A DNA stretch of 64,000 bases from CAVPOO01 sp963707015 (GCA_963707015.1 CAVPOO010000015.1:186001-250000); one strand, 5' to 3'. Positions 18,334-28,180 are shown, numbered from the stretch's first letter. The notes: generated from the sequence alone by a model not told the origin. A program made the numbers and translations.

Positions 18334-20307
18334 CTAGACGGGCGAACCCGGGTTGGAAATACCCTTCGGCTCGTCGTCCGCAGGCTTGATGAGCTGCACA
18401 TACGCGACCTTCTTGAGGCTCCACGCACCCGTGTTGCGGTCATAGGTGGAGTTCACGAAGCACTTCCAGTTGTCATCGTCGACCTGCAGGAAGTCGGCCC
18501 GGTAATAGTAGCCAGGATAGCGGGACTCCTCACGGAACTGAATGTGCTTCATGTGCGCATAGGCTGCCAGAAGACGGTGGTAATTCTCCCAGGCGCGCAG
18601 CAGTTCATGCAGGTCCTTGGCACGCATCTTCAGCGAGTCTTCGCGCAGCATTTCCAGCTTTTTCTCGGCAACACCCAGCATCGCCGCATTGGTCTGGTAC
18701 ATGGTCGACACACCCGCCACATACTCATCCATGACCTTCTGCAGACGGTACTGGAACATCTTGGGCGTGATGTAGTGCGGATTGATATCGATTGCCGTGG
18801 TGTAGTTCTTGTTCTCCAGGAAGTTCTTCACCGGACGGTAGATTTCCTCGACGAGCTCGTCAACCGAACGCTCCAGCTCCGGCTTCCAGTCCTTGTTGTC
18901 AATGACGAACTTGACCATGGACTTGGCCGCGATACGGCCCTCGGTATGCGAACCGGAGGAGAACTTGTGGCCAGAGGCACCGACACCGTCACCCCCGGTG
19001 AACAGACCCTTGACCGTGGTCATACGGTTGTAGCCCCAGTGATAGTGATCCGGGGTACCGGGGATGTCATCAGGACCGGAGCACCAGATACCGGCGCAGC
19101 CCGCGTGCGAACCCAGCAGGTAGGGTTCGGTCGGCATCAGCTCGGACATCTCCTTGTCGGGCTCGATGTTCTCACCCGCCCAGACGCCACACTGACCGAT
19201 GGTCATGTCGAGGAAGTCTTCCCAGGCCTCGGCCTCGAGATGCTTGATCTCTTTCGGGGTCATGGTCTCGGCCAGTTTGGCCAGCGCGGTCGGCGTATCC
19301 ATGAAGATCGGACCACGACCTGCCTTCATCTCGTGCATCATGAGGTGGTTACGCAGGCAGGTGCCCATCTTGTGGCCTTCGGCGTACTTGTCGTAGCCGG
19401 CCTCGACGAGCAGGTGGGCGTTCTTCGTCTGGTAGTCCTCGCCCGCATGGTTCATGGCCTTGGCCTTGAACAGCAGGAACCAGGCACCGACCGGACCGTA
19501 GCCGTCCTTGAAGCGGGCGGGCACGAAGCGGTTTTCCATCAGCGTCAGCTCGGCACCGGTCTCGGCGGCCATCGCATAGGTCGAACCGGCATTCCAGACC
19601 GGGTACCAGGCACGACCCTGACCCTCACCGACGGAACGCGGACGGAACACGTTCACGGCACCGCCACACACCAGCAGGCAGGCCTTGAACTTGTAAATAT
19701 AGACCTTGTCTTCGCGGACGCTGAATCCCGCGGCGCCGGCGATGCGGCTCGGATCATTCTTGTCGTTGACCAGGCGCACGATGAAAACGCGCTCCTGAAT
19801 GCGGTCGACACCCAGCGCCTTCTTGGCGGCTTCCGCGACGATCCACTTGTAGGACTCGCCGTTGATCATGATCTGCCAGCGGCCGGAGCGGACCGGTTTG
19901 CCCCCCTCGGTCAGCGCCTTGCCTTCGTCACCCGGCTGCTTCCAGACCGGCAGACCCCATTCTTCGAAGTGATGGACGGAGTCGTCGACATGACGGCCGG
20001 TGTCATACACCAGATCCTCGCGGGTAACACCCATGAGGTCGCCACGTACGTAACGCACGTAATCGGCGGGATCATTTTCGCCCATGTAGGTATTGATCGC
20101 GGACAGACCCTGCGCGACAGCGCCGGAACGGTCCAGCGCGGCCTTGTCGACCAGCTTGATGTTCAGGTCGACACCCTGCGCCTTGGCCACATCGGCCCAG
20201 CGCATGATCTCGAAGGCACAACCGCATGCCGCCATGCCACCACCAATGATGAGGATATCGACTTCTTCTTCGACTACCTCGGGATTTCCAAAATCGTGTT
20301 CAGCCAT
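18334..20307 (-). CDS. aprA: Adenylylsulfate reductase, alpha subunit
   Basis: Flavoprotein subunit of cytoplasmic APS reductase. In sulfur oxidizers it works in reverse, making APS from sulfite and AMP, with ATP then formed by sulfurylase. The 657-aa protein has the FAD-binding strand DILIIGGGMAACGCAFEIMRW (glycines 22-24), RSGAVAQGLSAINTY, TGGDGVGASGHKFSSGSHTEG, and the long C-terminal helical part typical of AprA. It follows aprB by 78 bp. No aprM or qmoABC partner gene lies in the window, so its electron acceptor is encoded elsewhere or unknown. Confidence 0.97.
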   Translation of the reverse strand: MAEHDFGNPEVVEEEVDILIIGGGMAACGCAFEIMRWADVAKAQGVDLNIKLVDKAALDRSGAVAQGLSAINTYMGENDPADYVRYVRGDLMGVTREDLVYDTGRHVDDSVHHFEEWGLPVWKQPGDEGKALTEGGKPVRSGRWQIMINGESYKWIVAEAAKKALGVDRIQERVFIVRLVNDKNDPSRIAGAAGFSVREDKVYIYKFKACLLVCGGAVNVFRPRSVGEGQGRAWYPVWNAGSTYAMAAETGAELTLMENRFVPARFKDGYGPVGAWFLLFKAKAMNHAGEDYQTKNAHLLVEAGYDKYAEGHKMGTCLRNHLMMHEMKAGRGPIFMDTPTALAKLAETMTPKEIKHLEAEAWEDFLDMTIGQCGVWAGENIEPDKEMSELMPTEPYLLGSHAGCAGIWCSGPDDIPGTPDHYHWGYNRMTTVKGLFTGGDGVGASGHKFSSGSHTEGRIAAKSMVKFVIDNKDWKPELERSVDELVEEIYRPVKNFLENKNYTTAIDINPHYITPKMFQYRLQKVMDEYVAGVSTMYQTNAAMLGVAEKKLEMLREDSLKMRAKDLHELLRAWENYHRLLAAYAHMKHIQFREESRYPGYYYRADFLQVDDDNWKCFVNSTYDRNTGAWSLKKVAYVQLIKPADDEPKGISNPGSPV

Positions 20308-20385
20308 TGCTCTGTACCTCGATACTGACGTTCTTGTTCATCCCGCCGGGCCCGCCGGCAGGAACGATTTGCCCGTGCAACCCGC

Positions 20386-20850
20386 TCAGCCTGCAGAAAA
20401 CTGGCTGGTGTCGCAGGAATGTGTGCCCTTGGTAAACAGCGTCGAGTGATCGCTGAGCTCGGCCATGTTGGCGTCAGGCTTCGCGTTATAGGGCTGAATG
20501 GAACCCTCGGGGGTGGTGCGGATCGGAAACTTGAAGCGTTTCATGTTGCCGTTGCGGAACTTGATGGTCCACATGATGGAGTCAGTACCACGCAGGGGCT
20601 GCACGGACGCGCCCATGGGCACGATGTCGGCATAGTGACGGCATTCGATGGCCTGCTGCGGACAGATCTTCACGCAGGAGTAACACTCCCAGCACTGCTC
20701 GGGCTCCTGGTTGTAAGCCTTCATTGCGTGGCCGGTGGCAGAGCCATCCTTGTCCAGCATCATCAGGTCGTGCGGGCAAATGTACATGCAAGCGGTCTTG
20801 TCCTGACCCTTGCAGCCGTCGCACTTATCGGTACGTACAAATGTAGGCAT
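20386..20850 (-). CDS. aprB: Adenylylsulfate reductase, beta subunit
   Basis: Electron-transfer subunit of APS reductase with two [4Fe-4S] clusters. The cysteine sets are C10/C13/C21/C25 (KCDGCKGQDKTACMYICP) and C53/C56/C59/C63 (CWECYSCVKICP). The C-terminal tail that wraps AprA is present (NGNMKRFKFPIRTTPEGS...). The 154-aa length is normal. GGAG precedes the Met. It is first in the aprBA unit and divergent from soeABC. Confidence 0.97.
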   Translation of the reverse strand: MPTFVRTDKCDGCKGQDKTACMYICPHDLMMLDKDGSATGHAMKAYNQEPEQCWECYSCVKICPQQAIECRHYADIVPMGASVQPLRGTDSIMWTIKFRNGNMKRFKFPIRTTPEGSIQPYNAKPDANMAELSDHSTLFTKGTHSCDTSQFSAG

Positions 20851-21338
20851 GGTATCTTCTCCGTCTCACGTTTTACTGCAGTATTTGCTACCCGTCACCG
20901 CCATCTGTATTCCACGGCGACGGCCTCTAGAGGTACCAGGGGTCAGGGAACCGGGACTTGTCGCGACCCGACCAACCTGCCGCGAGGTTGATCTCATCCT
21001 TACCCGTCAATCGAAAATTCGGTATTTCCTTACCGGGACGGCTAGTACCAGAGGACAAACAGGCCATGGTTCCCGGTCGAGCAGGGCCTGTAACCATATA
21101 GATTCGCGCGGGGAAATCCAACCAGTTTTATCTTTAGCAATCATAAACAGGCTTTATTATTTGCCTTTGTCGCACGTGGTCCAGGTAAAGATATACAATT
21201 CCATACCTTACAATCTTACTGGGCGATGGCATATTAACAGATTATAATAGTCGTCAGTTTTTGCTTCCCTGTTCGTGCGAGGCATTTGCCGCTGTCCACG
21301 ACGTGCAAGGCCTCCGACCTGCAGCGCATAATGCCGAC
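20851..21338. other. Divergent regulatory region between aprBA and soeABC
   Basis: A gap of about 490 bp that should hold the promoters of both sulfite-oxidation operons. Apart from a palindrome at 21143-21157, no gene or repeat was seen. Confidence 0.6.
21143..21157. promoter_or_regulatory. LysR-type palindrome between aprBA and soeABC
   Basis: ATAAACAGGCTTTAT has inverted ATAAA/TTTAT arms with the same 15-bp size and TNA-N7-TNA form as the site upstream of cbbL. It lies 182 bp upstream of soeA and 293 bp upstream of aprB. It may link sulfite oxidation to the same LysR regulator as CO2 fixation. This is an inference from motif similarity. Confidence 0.35.
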
Positions 21339-24248
21339 ATGGCCAAACCACGCCCGATTCACGACCCACTGCACCAGGCCGGCGATGCCGGGGCACAGAT
21401 CGAGACGCGCAACACCACCTGTTATATGTGCGCCTGCCGCTGCGGCATTCGGGTAACCCTGCGCGACGGCCAGGTCCGCTATATCCAGGGCAATCCCGAC
21501 CACCCGCTGAACAAGGGTGTCATCTGCGCCAAGGGTGCTGCCGGCATCATGAAGCAGTATTCGCCGGCCCGGCTGACCCGCCCCCTGCGGCGCAAGCAAG
21601 GGGCCGCCCGTGGCGACAATCAATTCGAAGCGATCAGCTGGGACGAGGCCTTCGGCATGATGGAGGAACGCCTGGCGAAGATCCGCAAGGATGACCCCAG
21701 GAAATTTGCCTTGTTTACGGGGCGCGACCAGATGCAGGCCCTGACCGGCCTGTTCGCCAAGCAGTTCGGGACCCCGAACTATGCAGCCCACGGCGGCTTT
21801 TGCTCGGTGAACATGGCCGCCGGCATGATCTACACCATCGGCGGTTCATTCTGGGAGTTCGGCGGCCCCGATCTCGACCGGGCCAGACTGTTCGTCATGC
21901 TGGGCACCGCCGAGGATCATCATTCGAATCCGCTCAAGATCGCCCTGTCCCGATTCAAGCGCCAGGGTGGCAAGTTTATCTCGGTCAATCCGGTGCGCAC
22001 CGGGTACTCGGCAATTGCCGATGAATGGGTGCCCATCAAGCCCGGCACGGACGGCGCCCTGCTGCTGGCGCTGACGCATGAAATCATCCAGCAGGGACTC
22101 TACGATCGCGAGTTTCTGGTCCAGTACACCAATGCGGCCCAGCTGGTGAACATGGACGCGGCAAGCACCGAGCATGGCATGTTTATCCGCTTCGAGGTCC
22201 CGCCGGAAGAGGGCTGCTTTGATCCCCAGAACAAGCTCTGGTGGGACCGGCATCTGGACAAGCCGATCTCCACCCACACCGAAGGCGCGGACCCTTACCT
22301 GCTGGGCGAGTTCACCCTCAGTGACCGCACGCCGGTCAAGCCCGCCTTCCAGCTGCTGGTCGAGCGGGTCAGGGACTACACCCCGGAGTGGGCCGCGGAG
22401 ATCACGGGGATTCCGGTCACGACCATTCGCCGGCTCGCCTACGAGATGGGCGTCACCGCGCGCGACCAGAAGATCGAGCTGCCGATTCCCTGGACGGATA
22501 CCTGGGGCAAGGATCACGAATCCGTCACCGGGAACCCGGTCGCCTTTCACGCCATGCGCGGGCTGGCGGCACACTCGAACGGCTTTCACACCATTCGGGC
22601 GCTGGCGATTCTCATGACGCTCCTCGGCACCATCGACCGCCCCGGCGGCTTTCGCCACAAGGCACCGTTTCCGCGCCCGATACCCCCCTGCGCCAAACCG
22701 CCCAGGGTGGCCGGCGACGTGCGGCCCGAGACGCCCCTGAACGGCATGCCGCTGGGCTGGCCGGCGGACCCCGACGACCTCTTCGTGGATGAGCAGAACG
22801 AACCCATGCGCATCGACAAGGCCTTTTCCTGGGAATACCCCCTGTCGGTTCACGGCCTGATGCACAACGTCATCACCAACGCCTGGCGGGGCGATCCCTA
22901 CCGCATCGACGCCTTGCTGATCTTCATGGCCAACATGGCCTGGAATTCGACCATGAACACGGTCGAGGTGCGCAAGATGCTCAACGATCGCGATGAAGAC
23001 GGCGAGTACAAGATCCCCTTCGTGATCGTGGCCGACGCCTTCCAGTCCGAGATGGTCGCCTACGCCGATCTGGTGCTGCCGGACACGACCTACCTGGAAC
23101 GTCACGACGTCATGTCGATGCTCGACCGCCCGATCTCGGAGTTCGAGGGGCCGATCGACTCGGTGCGCATCCCGGTGGTGCCGCCGACCGGCGACTGCAA
23201 GCCCTTTCAGGAGGTGCTGATCGAACTCGCCTCACGCCTGAAACTGCCGGCCTTCACGACCGAGACGGGCGCACGCAAATACCGTGACTATCCCCATTTC
23301 ATCGTCAACTACGAGACCGAGCCCGGCTCCGGCATCGGCTTTCTCGCCGGCTGGCGCGGCAAGGGCGGGGAAAAGTTCATGCAGGGCGAACCCAACCCCA
23401 GGCAATGGGAGATGTATGCGCAAAACAATTGCGTGTTCCAGTATGAACTGCCCAAGTCCTATCAGTACATGCGCAACTGGAACCAGGGCTACCTCGAGTG
23501 GGCCCAGCGGCATCGCCTGACCCGCTACGCCGAACCCATTCTGATTCACCTGTACTCCGAGGTCTTACAGAAGTTCCGCCTCGCGGCCCAGGGCAAGAGT
23601 GACGGCAGGCAGCCGCCGCAACGGCTGCGCAAACGCATCGAGACCTATTTCGACCCGCTGCCTTTTTACTACGAACCGCTCGAGGCCCAGGCCACCGATC
23701 TGCATGCGTATCCCTTGAATGCGGTAACCCAGCGGCCCATGGCGATGTATCACTCCTGGGATTCCCAGAACGCCTGGCTGCGGCAGATTCACGCCCATAA
23801 CTATCTCCACATCAATCCACGACTGGCGCGTGAAAAAGGCATCCGGGATGAAGACTGGGTGTGGGTGGAGTCGCCCTGGGGCAAGGTACGCTGTATGGCT
23901 CGCCTGTCGGAGGCGGTCGAACCGGGAACGCTGTGGACCTGGAATGCGATCGGCAAGGCGGCCGGCGCCTGGCATCTGGATCCAGACGCCAACGAGGCAC
24001 GCAAGGGCTTCCTGCTCAATCATCTGATCAGTGACGAGCTGCCGGGCGGCACGGACGGGCGACCCCTGTCCAACTCCGATCCCGTGACCGGCCAGGCGGG
24101 CTGGTATGACGTCCGGGTGCGGCTGTACAAGGCGGACGCCAAGGAGGCGCAGGAGACCTTTCCGCAGTTCAAACCGATCGCGCCGACACCGGGCGAGGGC
24201 AGGAAAGCCAGGCGCTGGCTGGGCTATTTCGCAGGCAAAAAACAATGA
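21339..24248 (+). CDS. soeA: Sulfite dehydrogenase, molybdopterin subunit (SoeA-like)
   Basis: Catalytic Mo-bis-MGD subunit of a cytoplasmic sulfite-oxidizing enzyme of the SoeABC type. Cysteines for an N-terminal [4Fe-4S] cluster are at 28, 31, 35 and 63 (CYMCACRCG ... VICAKG), followed by molybdopterin oxidoreductase and dinucleotide-binding domains to the C-terminus. There is no twin-arginine signal peptide, consistent with cytoplasmic action. The open frame begins at a TTG at 21261; I prefer the ATG at 21339 (969 aa) since the preceding residues look random. The gene overlaps soeB by 4 bp. Polysulfide/thiosulfate reductase relatives share the fold, but context (aprBA) favours sulfite oxidation. 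Confidence 0.88.
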   Translation: MAKPRPIHDPLHQAGDAGAQIETRNTTCYMCACRCGIRVTLRDGQVRYIQGNPDHPLNKGVICAKGAAGIMKQYSPARLTRPLRRKQGAARGDNQFEAISWDEAFGMMEERLAKIRKDDPRKFALFTGRDQMQALTGLFAKQFGTPNYAAHGGFCSVNMAAGMIYTIGGSFWEFGGPDLDRARLFVMLGTAEDHHSNPLKIALSRFKRQGGKFISVNPVRTGYSAIADEWVPIKPGTDGALLLALTHEIIQQGLYDREFLVQYTNAAQLVNMDAASTEHGMFIRFEVPPEEGCFDPQNKLWWDRHLDKPISTHTEGADPYLLGEFTLSDRTPVKPAFQLLVERVRDYTPEWAAEITGIPVTTIRRLAYEMGVTARDQKIELPIPWTDTWGKDHESVTGNPVAFHAMRGLAAHSNGFHTIRALAILMTLLGTIDRPGGFRHKAPFPRPIPPCAKPPRVAGDVRPETPLNGMPLGWPADPDDLFVDEQNEPMRIDKAFSWEYPLSVHGLMHNVITNAWRGDPYRIDALLIFMANMAWNSTMNTVEVRKMLNDRDEDGEYKIPFVIVADAFQSEMVAYADLVLPDTTYLERHDVMSMLDRPISEFEGPIDSVRIPVVPPTGDCKPFQEVLIELASRLKLPAFTTETGARKYRDYPHFIVNYETEPGSGIGFLAGWRGKGGEKFMQGEPNPRQWEMYAQNNCVFQYELPKSYQYMRNWNQGYLEWAQRHRLTRYAEPILIHLYSEVLQKFRLAAQGKSDGRQPPQRLRKRIETYFDPLPFYYEPLEAQATDLHAYPLNAVTQRPMAMYHSWDSQNAWLRQIHAHNYLHINPRLAREKGIRDEDWVWVESPWGKVRCMARLSEAVEPGTLWTWNAIGKAAGAWHLDPDANEARKGFLLNHLISDELPGGTDGRPLSNSDPVTGQAGWYDVRVRLYKADAKEAQETFPQFKPIAPTPGEGRKARRWLGYFAGKKQ

Positions 24249-24976
24249 CCCAGCTGGCCCTGATCATTGACCTCAACGTCTGCGTCGGCTGCCACGCCTG
24301 CGTGACCAGCTGCAAGGAATGGAACACGTCCGGAGCGGCCGGCTTCCTTTCCGATGATCGCCCCTACGGGAAAGACCCCACAGGGACCTTCCTCAACCGT
24401 GTCCAGACATTTGAGATCGGCACCTTCCCGGATACGGAAACCGTACATTTCCCCAAGAGCTGCCTGCACTGCGAAGACCCGCCCTGTGTACCGGTCTGCC
24501 CCACAGGCGCCAGTTACAAACGGCCACAGGATGGCATCGTGCTCGTTGATTACGATAAATGTATCGGCTGCAAGTATTGCTCCTGGGCCTGCCCGTATGG
24601 CGCGCGCGAGGTGGACGAACACCAGAAGGTCATGAAGAAATGCACGCTCTGCGTGGATCGAATCTATGACCAGACATTGCCCGAGGCAGAACGCAAACCG
24701 GCCTGTGTCCTTGCCTGCCCGACCAGTGCACGGCTGTTTGGCGACGTCCATGATGCGGATTCCGAGGTCTCCATCGCCATTCGGGAGCATGCCGGCTACC
24801 AGCTGATGCCGGAGTGGGGCACCCGACCTGCCAACCACTATCTGCCGCGGCGCAAGACACGGATCCAGATCCATGCCGATGAGCTCGAGCGGGTCGACAA
24901 CCCGCTGCGCAAGGAGCGGCAGCTGCCGCGCCCGGATCTGGACGAGCCTTCACTGGATGACGCGACCAGCTGGTAG
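24245..24976 (+). CDS. soeB: Sulfite dehydrogenase iron-sulfur subunit (SoeB-like)
   Basis: Electron-transfer subunit of the DmsB/NrfC type, carrying electrons from SoeA to the membrane anchor. The first cysteine set is C13/C16/C19/C23 (VCVGCHACVTSCKEW); further sets are SCLHCEDPPCVPVCP, KCIGCKYCSWACP and KKCTLCVDR...ACVLACP, enough for four [4Fe-4S] clusters. The start codon overlaps the soeA stop (ATGA), implying translational coupling. 243 aa is normal. Confidence 0.92.
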   Translation: MTQLALIIDLNVCVGCHACVTSCKEWNTSGAAGFLSDDRPYGKDPTGTFLNRVQTFEIGTFPDTETVHFPKSCLHCEDPPCVPVCPTGASYKRPQDGIVLVDYDKCIGCKYCSWACPYGAREVDEHQKVMKKCTLCVDRIYDQTLPEAERKPACVLACPTSARLFGDVHDADSEVSIAIREHAGYQLMPEWGTRPANHYLPRRKTRIQIHADELERVDNPLRKERQLPRPDLDEPSLDDATSW

Positions 24977-25038
24977 CGTGCACACCTGCCGCCAGCGCTG
25001 CTGTCAAACTCAACGGAACGGACACAGGACAGATCGAG

Positions 25039-26019
25039 ATGCACCCCGCCTTCTCAGTGATATTTCTCACCACCCTCATCGGCGTCGGTCAGGGCCTGTT
25101 CCTGGCACTCTACACGGGGGAGTTGTACGCCGTCGTCAAAGTGTTGCCCGCCCAGGTCGATAGCCGCGCCTTCTATGGCGGGGGCAGCCTGTTGGCCCTT
25201 GGCTTGCTTGCTGCGGGTCTGCTGGCGTCGCTGTTTCATCTCGGACGCCCCGAGCGGGGCTGGCGCGCCGCGGCGCAGTGGCGGACCTCCTGGTTATCCC
25301 GTGAGGTGATCGCGCTGCCCGCATTCATGGCGAGCGTGCTGCTCTATGGCGCAGTCCACTCACTTGGCTGGAACCCCGTGTTGCTGACACTGGGTGAGTC
25401 CATCGGTGTGGAACTCTCGCTGCTGGCGGGCGCGCTGGCGATGCTGCTGGCACTCGCGCTCTTCCTGTGTACGGGAATGATCTACGCCGCCATCAAGTTC
25501 CTTCAGGAATGGGCCAGCCCCCTTACGGTGATCAATTACCTGTTACTCGGCGCGGCCTCGGGATTCACGCTGGCGACCGGTTTCTCGTTCTATACGGCTC
25601 CCAACCTGATGCGCTTCTACGGCATCTGGGCGATCGTTCTGACACTTGCCGCGTTGCTGAGCCGCAGTGCCTCGCTGTGGCGTAACGCCCGCCTCCAGTA
25701 TCGTTCGAGCCTGCAGACGGCCATCGGCGTACGCCATCCGCACATTACCCAGATGGCACAGGGAGCCATGGGCGGCTCGTTCAACACCCGCGAGTTCTTT
25801 CATGGCAGATCGAGCCGGTTCCTGCACTGGGTCAAATGGCTGTTCCTCATCCTGGTCTTCGTCGTACCGGTCATCCTGCTGGCAGGCGGGCTGCAAACCG
25901 GCCAGGCGCCGATCCTGCTCAGTGCCTTTCTCGTCCAGTACATCGGCCTGCTCGCCGAGCGCTGGTTCTTCTTCGCCCAGGCCAGACATCCGCAGAATCT
26001 GTACTATCAGACCGTCTAG
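25039..26019 (+). CDS. soeC: Sulfite dehydrogenase membrane anchor (SoeC/DmsC-like)
   Basis: Integral membrane subunit of the DmsC family, passing electrons to the quinone pool. The 326-aa sequence has about eight hydrophobic helices, beginning with FSVIFLTTLIGVGQGLFLAL. The motif SLFHLGRPERGWRA is typical of DmsC anchors. It lies 62 bp after soeB. The TAG stop (26017-26019) is the left terminal CTAG of a repeat element, so the final codons of the gene run straight into the repeat. Confidence 0.9.
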   Translation: MHPAFSVIFLTTLIGVGQGLFLALYTGELYAVVKVLPAQVDSRAFYGGGSLLALGLLAAGLLASLFHLGRPERGWRAAAQWRTSWLSREVIALPAFMASVLLYGAVHSLGWNPVLLTLGESIGVELSLLAGALAMLLALALFLCTGMIYAAIKFLQEWASPLTVINYLLLGAASGFTLATGFSFYTAPNLMRFYGIWAIVLTLAALLSRSASLWRNARLQYRSSLQTAIGVRHPHITQMAQGAMGGSFNTREFFHGRSSRFLHWVKWLFLILVFVVPVILLAGGLQTGQAPILLSAFLVQYIGLLAERWFFFAQARHPQNLYYQTV

Positions 26020-26263
26020 CCCGCATTTCTCACCGGGATCCCGGATGCTGGCGCAGGGCTCGTGTGTCCGGATGCCGCGCTGGAGGGAAAGTGGTAGCCG
26101 TAGCTACCACTTGAGTGAAGCGCAAGTCCGGGCGCGCGAGAACCAGCCAGGGCCGGGATAGGCACTGCCTGATTACACGCTGTCTTTTCCCTGATCTGCA
26201 CTCTGTTCGTTACCTCAGTGCATTATGTGACTCTATCGCCGCCCGGTGAGAAATGCGGGCTAG
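26016..26263. mobile_element. CTAG-ended palindromic repeat, family A, copy 4
   Basis: A 248-bp element with ends CTAGCCCGCATTTCTCACC and its inverse complement. It lacks both optional interior modules but retains the GTGGTAGC/GCTACCAC hairpin and the CTTGAGTGAAGCGCAAG hairpin. The left CTAG includes the soeC stop codon. Confidence 0.8.
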
Positions 26264-26326
26264 GGGAGGTATCGTCGAACCTGCAAAGCAGCGCGTATAC
26301 CTCAACACAGGAAGTCAAGAGCCACG

Positions 26327-26395
<69 letters not shown>

Positions 26396-26407
26396 GCCTC
26401 ACCCCAG

Positions 26408-27832
26408 TCAGAACTGGCTCGCATTCAACCATATGTGCACGATGATGCTTGCCGCGTAGCCGAGTGCGATGACCGGCGTCCATTTGAGGTGGCTGAAGAA
26501 CGTGTAGGTGCCGCGTGCCTGCCCCATCAGGGCGACGCCCGCGGCCGAACCAATCGAGAGCAGACTGCCGCCGACCCCCGCCGTCAGCGTCACGAGCAGC
26601 CATTGTCCCTGCGCCATATCGGGGTTCATGGTGAGCACGGCAAACATGACCGGAATATTGTCGACAACGGCCGAAAGCACGCCCACCACGATATTGGCGA
26701 AGGTCGGCCCCCAGTCGATGTACATAACTTGTGAAGCCAGCGCGAGATAGCCGATGAAGCCCAGCCCGCCCACACAAAGCACCACACCGTAGAAAAACAG
26801 CAGTGTGTCCCACTCGGCACGTGCGATGTGGCGGAAAACCTCGAACGCGGTCACATCGCCGACCATCTCATTCGCCTTGGCCTCGCTGTAAGGCACCCCG
26901 GGGGTATCGCGTCGATGGGTCTTGCGCAGGTAAAAACCGAACACCTGCAGATAGCTCAGACCCGTCATCATCCCAAGCATGGGTGGCAGATGCAGGAAAT
27001 TATGAAAGCTCACGGCGGTGGCGATCGTGGCGAGGAACAGCAGGATGATCGTCGGCGCGCCGCGCTTCATGAGGATCACCTCGGTGATCACACGGGGATT
27101 CTCGTCGGGCACCGCAAAATGCATGAGTGCGGCGGGAACCAGGAAGTTGACGGCAGCGGGCACGAGCAGGTGGAAAAACGCCCAGAAGTCGACGATGCCT
27201 TTCTGCCAGACCATCAGCGTGGTGATGTCACCGAAGGGACTGAAGGCACCACCGGCGTTGGCTGCGACCACGATATTGATGCAGGCAATGGCGACGAAGC
27301 GCGGGCTGTCCGCCCCGACCGCCAGCACCACGGCGCCCATCAGCAGCGCGGTGGTGAGGTTGTCGGCGATTGGCGAGAGCATGAACGCCAGCAGACCGGT
27401 GAGCCAGAACAAGGTGCGATAGCTGAAGCCCTTGCGCGTAAGCCAGGCGCGCAGCGACTCGAAGACCAGTCGCTCCTCCATGGCATTGATATAGGTCATC
27501 GCCACCAGCAGGAACAACAGAAGCTCGGCGTATTCCAGCACATTGTGACGCAGCGCGGTTTCGACCACGCCCGGCATCTCATGCTGGGTATACACGTAGG
27601 CGATCGTGCCCCAGATGAGCCCCGCCGCCAGGATGACCGGCACGGACTTGCGCATATGCGTGAACTCCTCTGCCATCACCAGCAGGTAGGCAACGAGAAA
27701 GATCACCAGCGCCGCGTAGCCAACGGTTTCGGTGGTAAGTGTGAGCCTGTCCATCGTCGCCTCGGCGGCCCACGCCTCAGGGACCGTCCCCACTGCCAGC
27801 ATCAGCATCAGGATTGATAAGCGCCGCTTCAT
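26408..27832 (-). CDS. nhaD: Na+/H+ antiporter, NhaD type
   Basis: Membrane antiporter exchanging Na+ for protons, of the NhaD family within the ion transporter superfamily. The 474-aa product starts with a signal-like helix (RLSILMLMLAVGTVPEAWA) and has about twelve membrane segments. Conserved polar motifs include SPIADNLTTALLMGA, ANAGGAFSPFGDITTLMVW and SAVVDNIPVMFAVL. The frame opens at 27973, but GGAGGAG lies 8 bases before the ATG at 27832, which also gives a normal N-terminus. Antiporters of this type are common in haloalkaliphilic and marine sulfur bacteria. It is monocistronic. Confidence 0.9.
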   Translation of the reverse strand: MKRRLSILMLMLAVGTVPEAWAAEATMDRLTLTTETVGYAALVIFLVAYLLVMAEEFTHMRKSVPVILAAGLIWGTIAYVYTQHEMPGVVETALRHNVLEYAELLLFLLVAMTYINAMEERLVFESLRAWLTRKGFSYRTLFWLTGLLAFMLSPIADNLTTALLMGAVVLAVGADSPRFVAIACINIVVAANAGGAFSPFGDITTLMVWQKGIVDFWAFFHLLVPAAVNFLVPAALMHFAVPDENPRVITEVILMKRGAPTIILLFLATIATAVSFHNFLHLPPMLGMMTGLSYLQVFGFYLRKTHRRDTPGVPYSEAKANEMVGDVTAFEVFRHIARAEWDTLLFFYGVVLCVGGLGFIGYLALASQVMYIDWGPTFANIVVGVLSAVVDNIPVMFAVLTMNPDMAQGQWLLVTLTAGVGGSLLSIGSAAGVALMGQARGTYTFFSHLKWTPVIALGYAASIIVHIWLNASQF

Positions 27833-27990
27833 GAGTCGTCTCCTCCAGAAGAGATACACTGTGTTTCTGTCACCAGGCCGCTGCGTCGGGTCCTGGCTCG
27901 CGTCAGCCCCCGTGTCTCGCCTTGACGTCCATGTCCCGCGCCGAAGCCAGGCCAACGGGTGGATCGCGAACAAGGGTCGCCGCGCGGCGC

Positions 27991-28180
27991 CTGGTACTGT
28001 TTCAACTTGATAATGGCGGATGCTGACAAATCAGGCTGACTACCGGTCTTTTTTGTCATTAGCCACGGAATCCACGGAAGGACACGGGGAAAAACTTCTA
28101 AGGGGCATTGGATGTTTCCGTGTTTTTCCGTGGATTCCGTGGCCATACTATCCGTCATTGTCAGTTTGAAAAAGCACTAG
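27991..28180. mobile_element. CTAG-ended palindromic repeat, family B, copy 2
   Basis: A 190-bp element. Left end CTGGTACTGTTTCAACTTGA, right end TTTGAAAAAGCACTAG; GATAATG(A/G)CGGAT-type sequence is inverted near both ends. The centre is a long hairpin with CCACGGAATCCACGG arms. The right CTAG supplies the TAG stop codon of ggt (28177-28179), which runs in the opposite direction. Confidence 0.75.

Noticed and set aside
18322..20328. Long plus-strand open frame of 668 codons opposite aprA
   Set aside because: Exact antisense shadow of aprA with low-complexity composition and no domain; produced by GC-rich codon bias.
21846..23105. Minus-strand open frame of 419 codons inside soeA
   Set aside because: Shadow frame; soeA on the plus strand has clear molybdopterin-enzyme motifs throughout.
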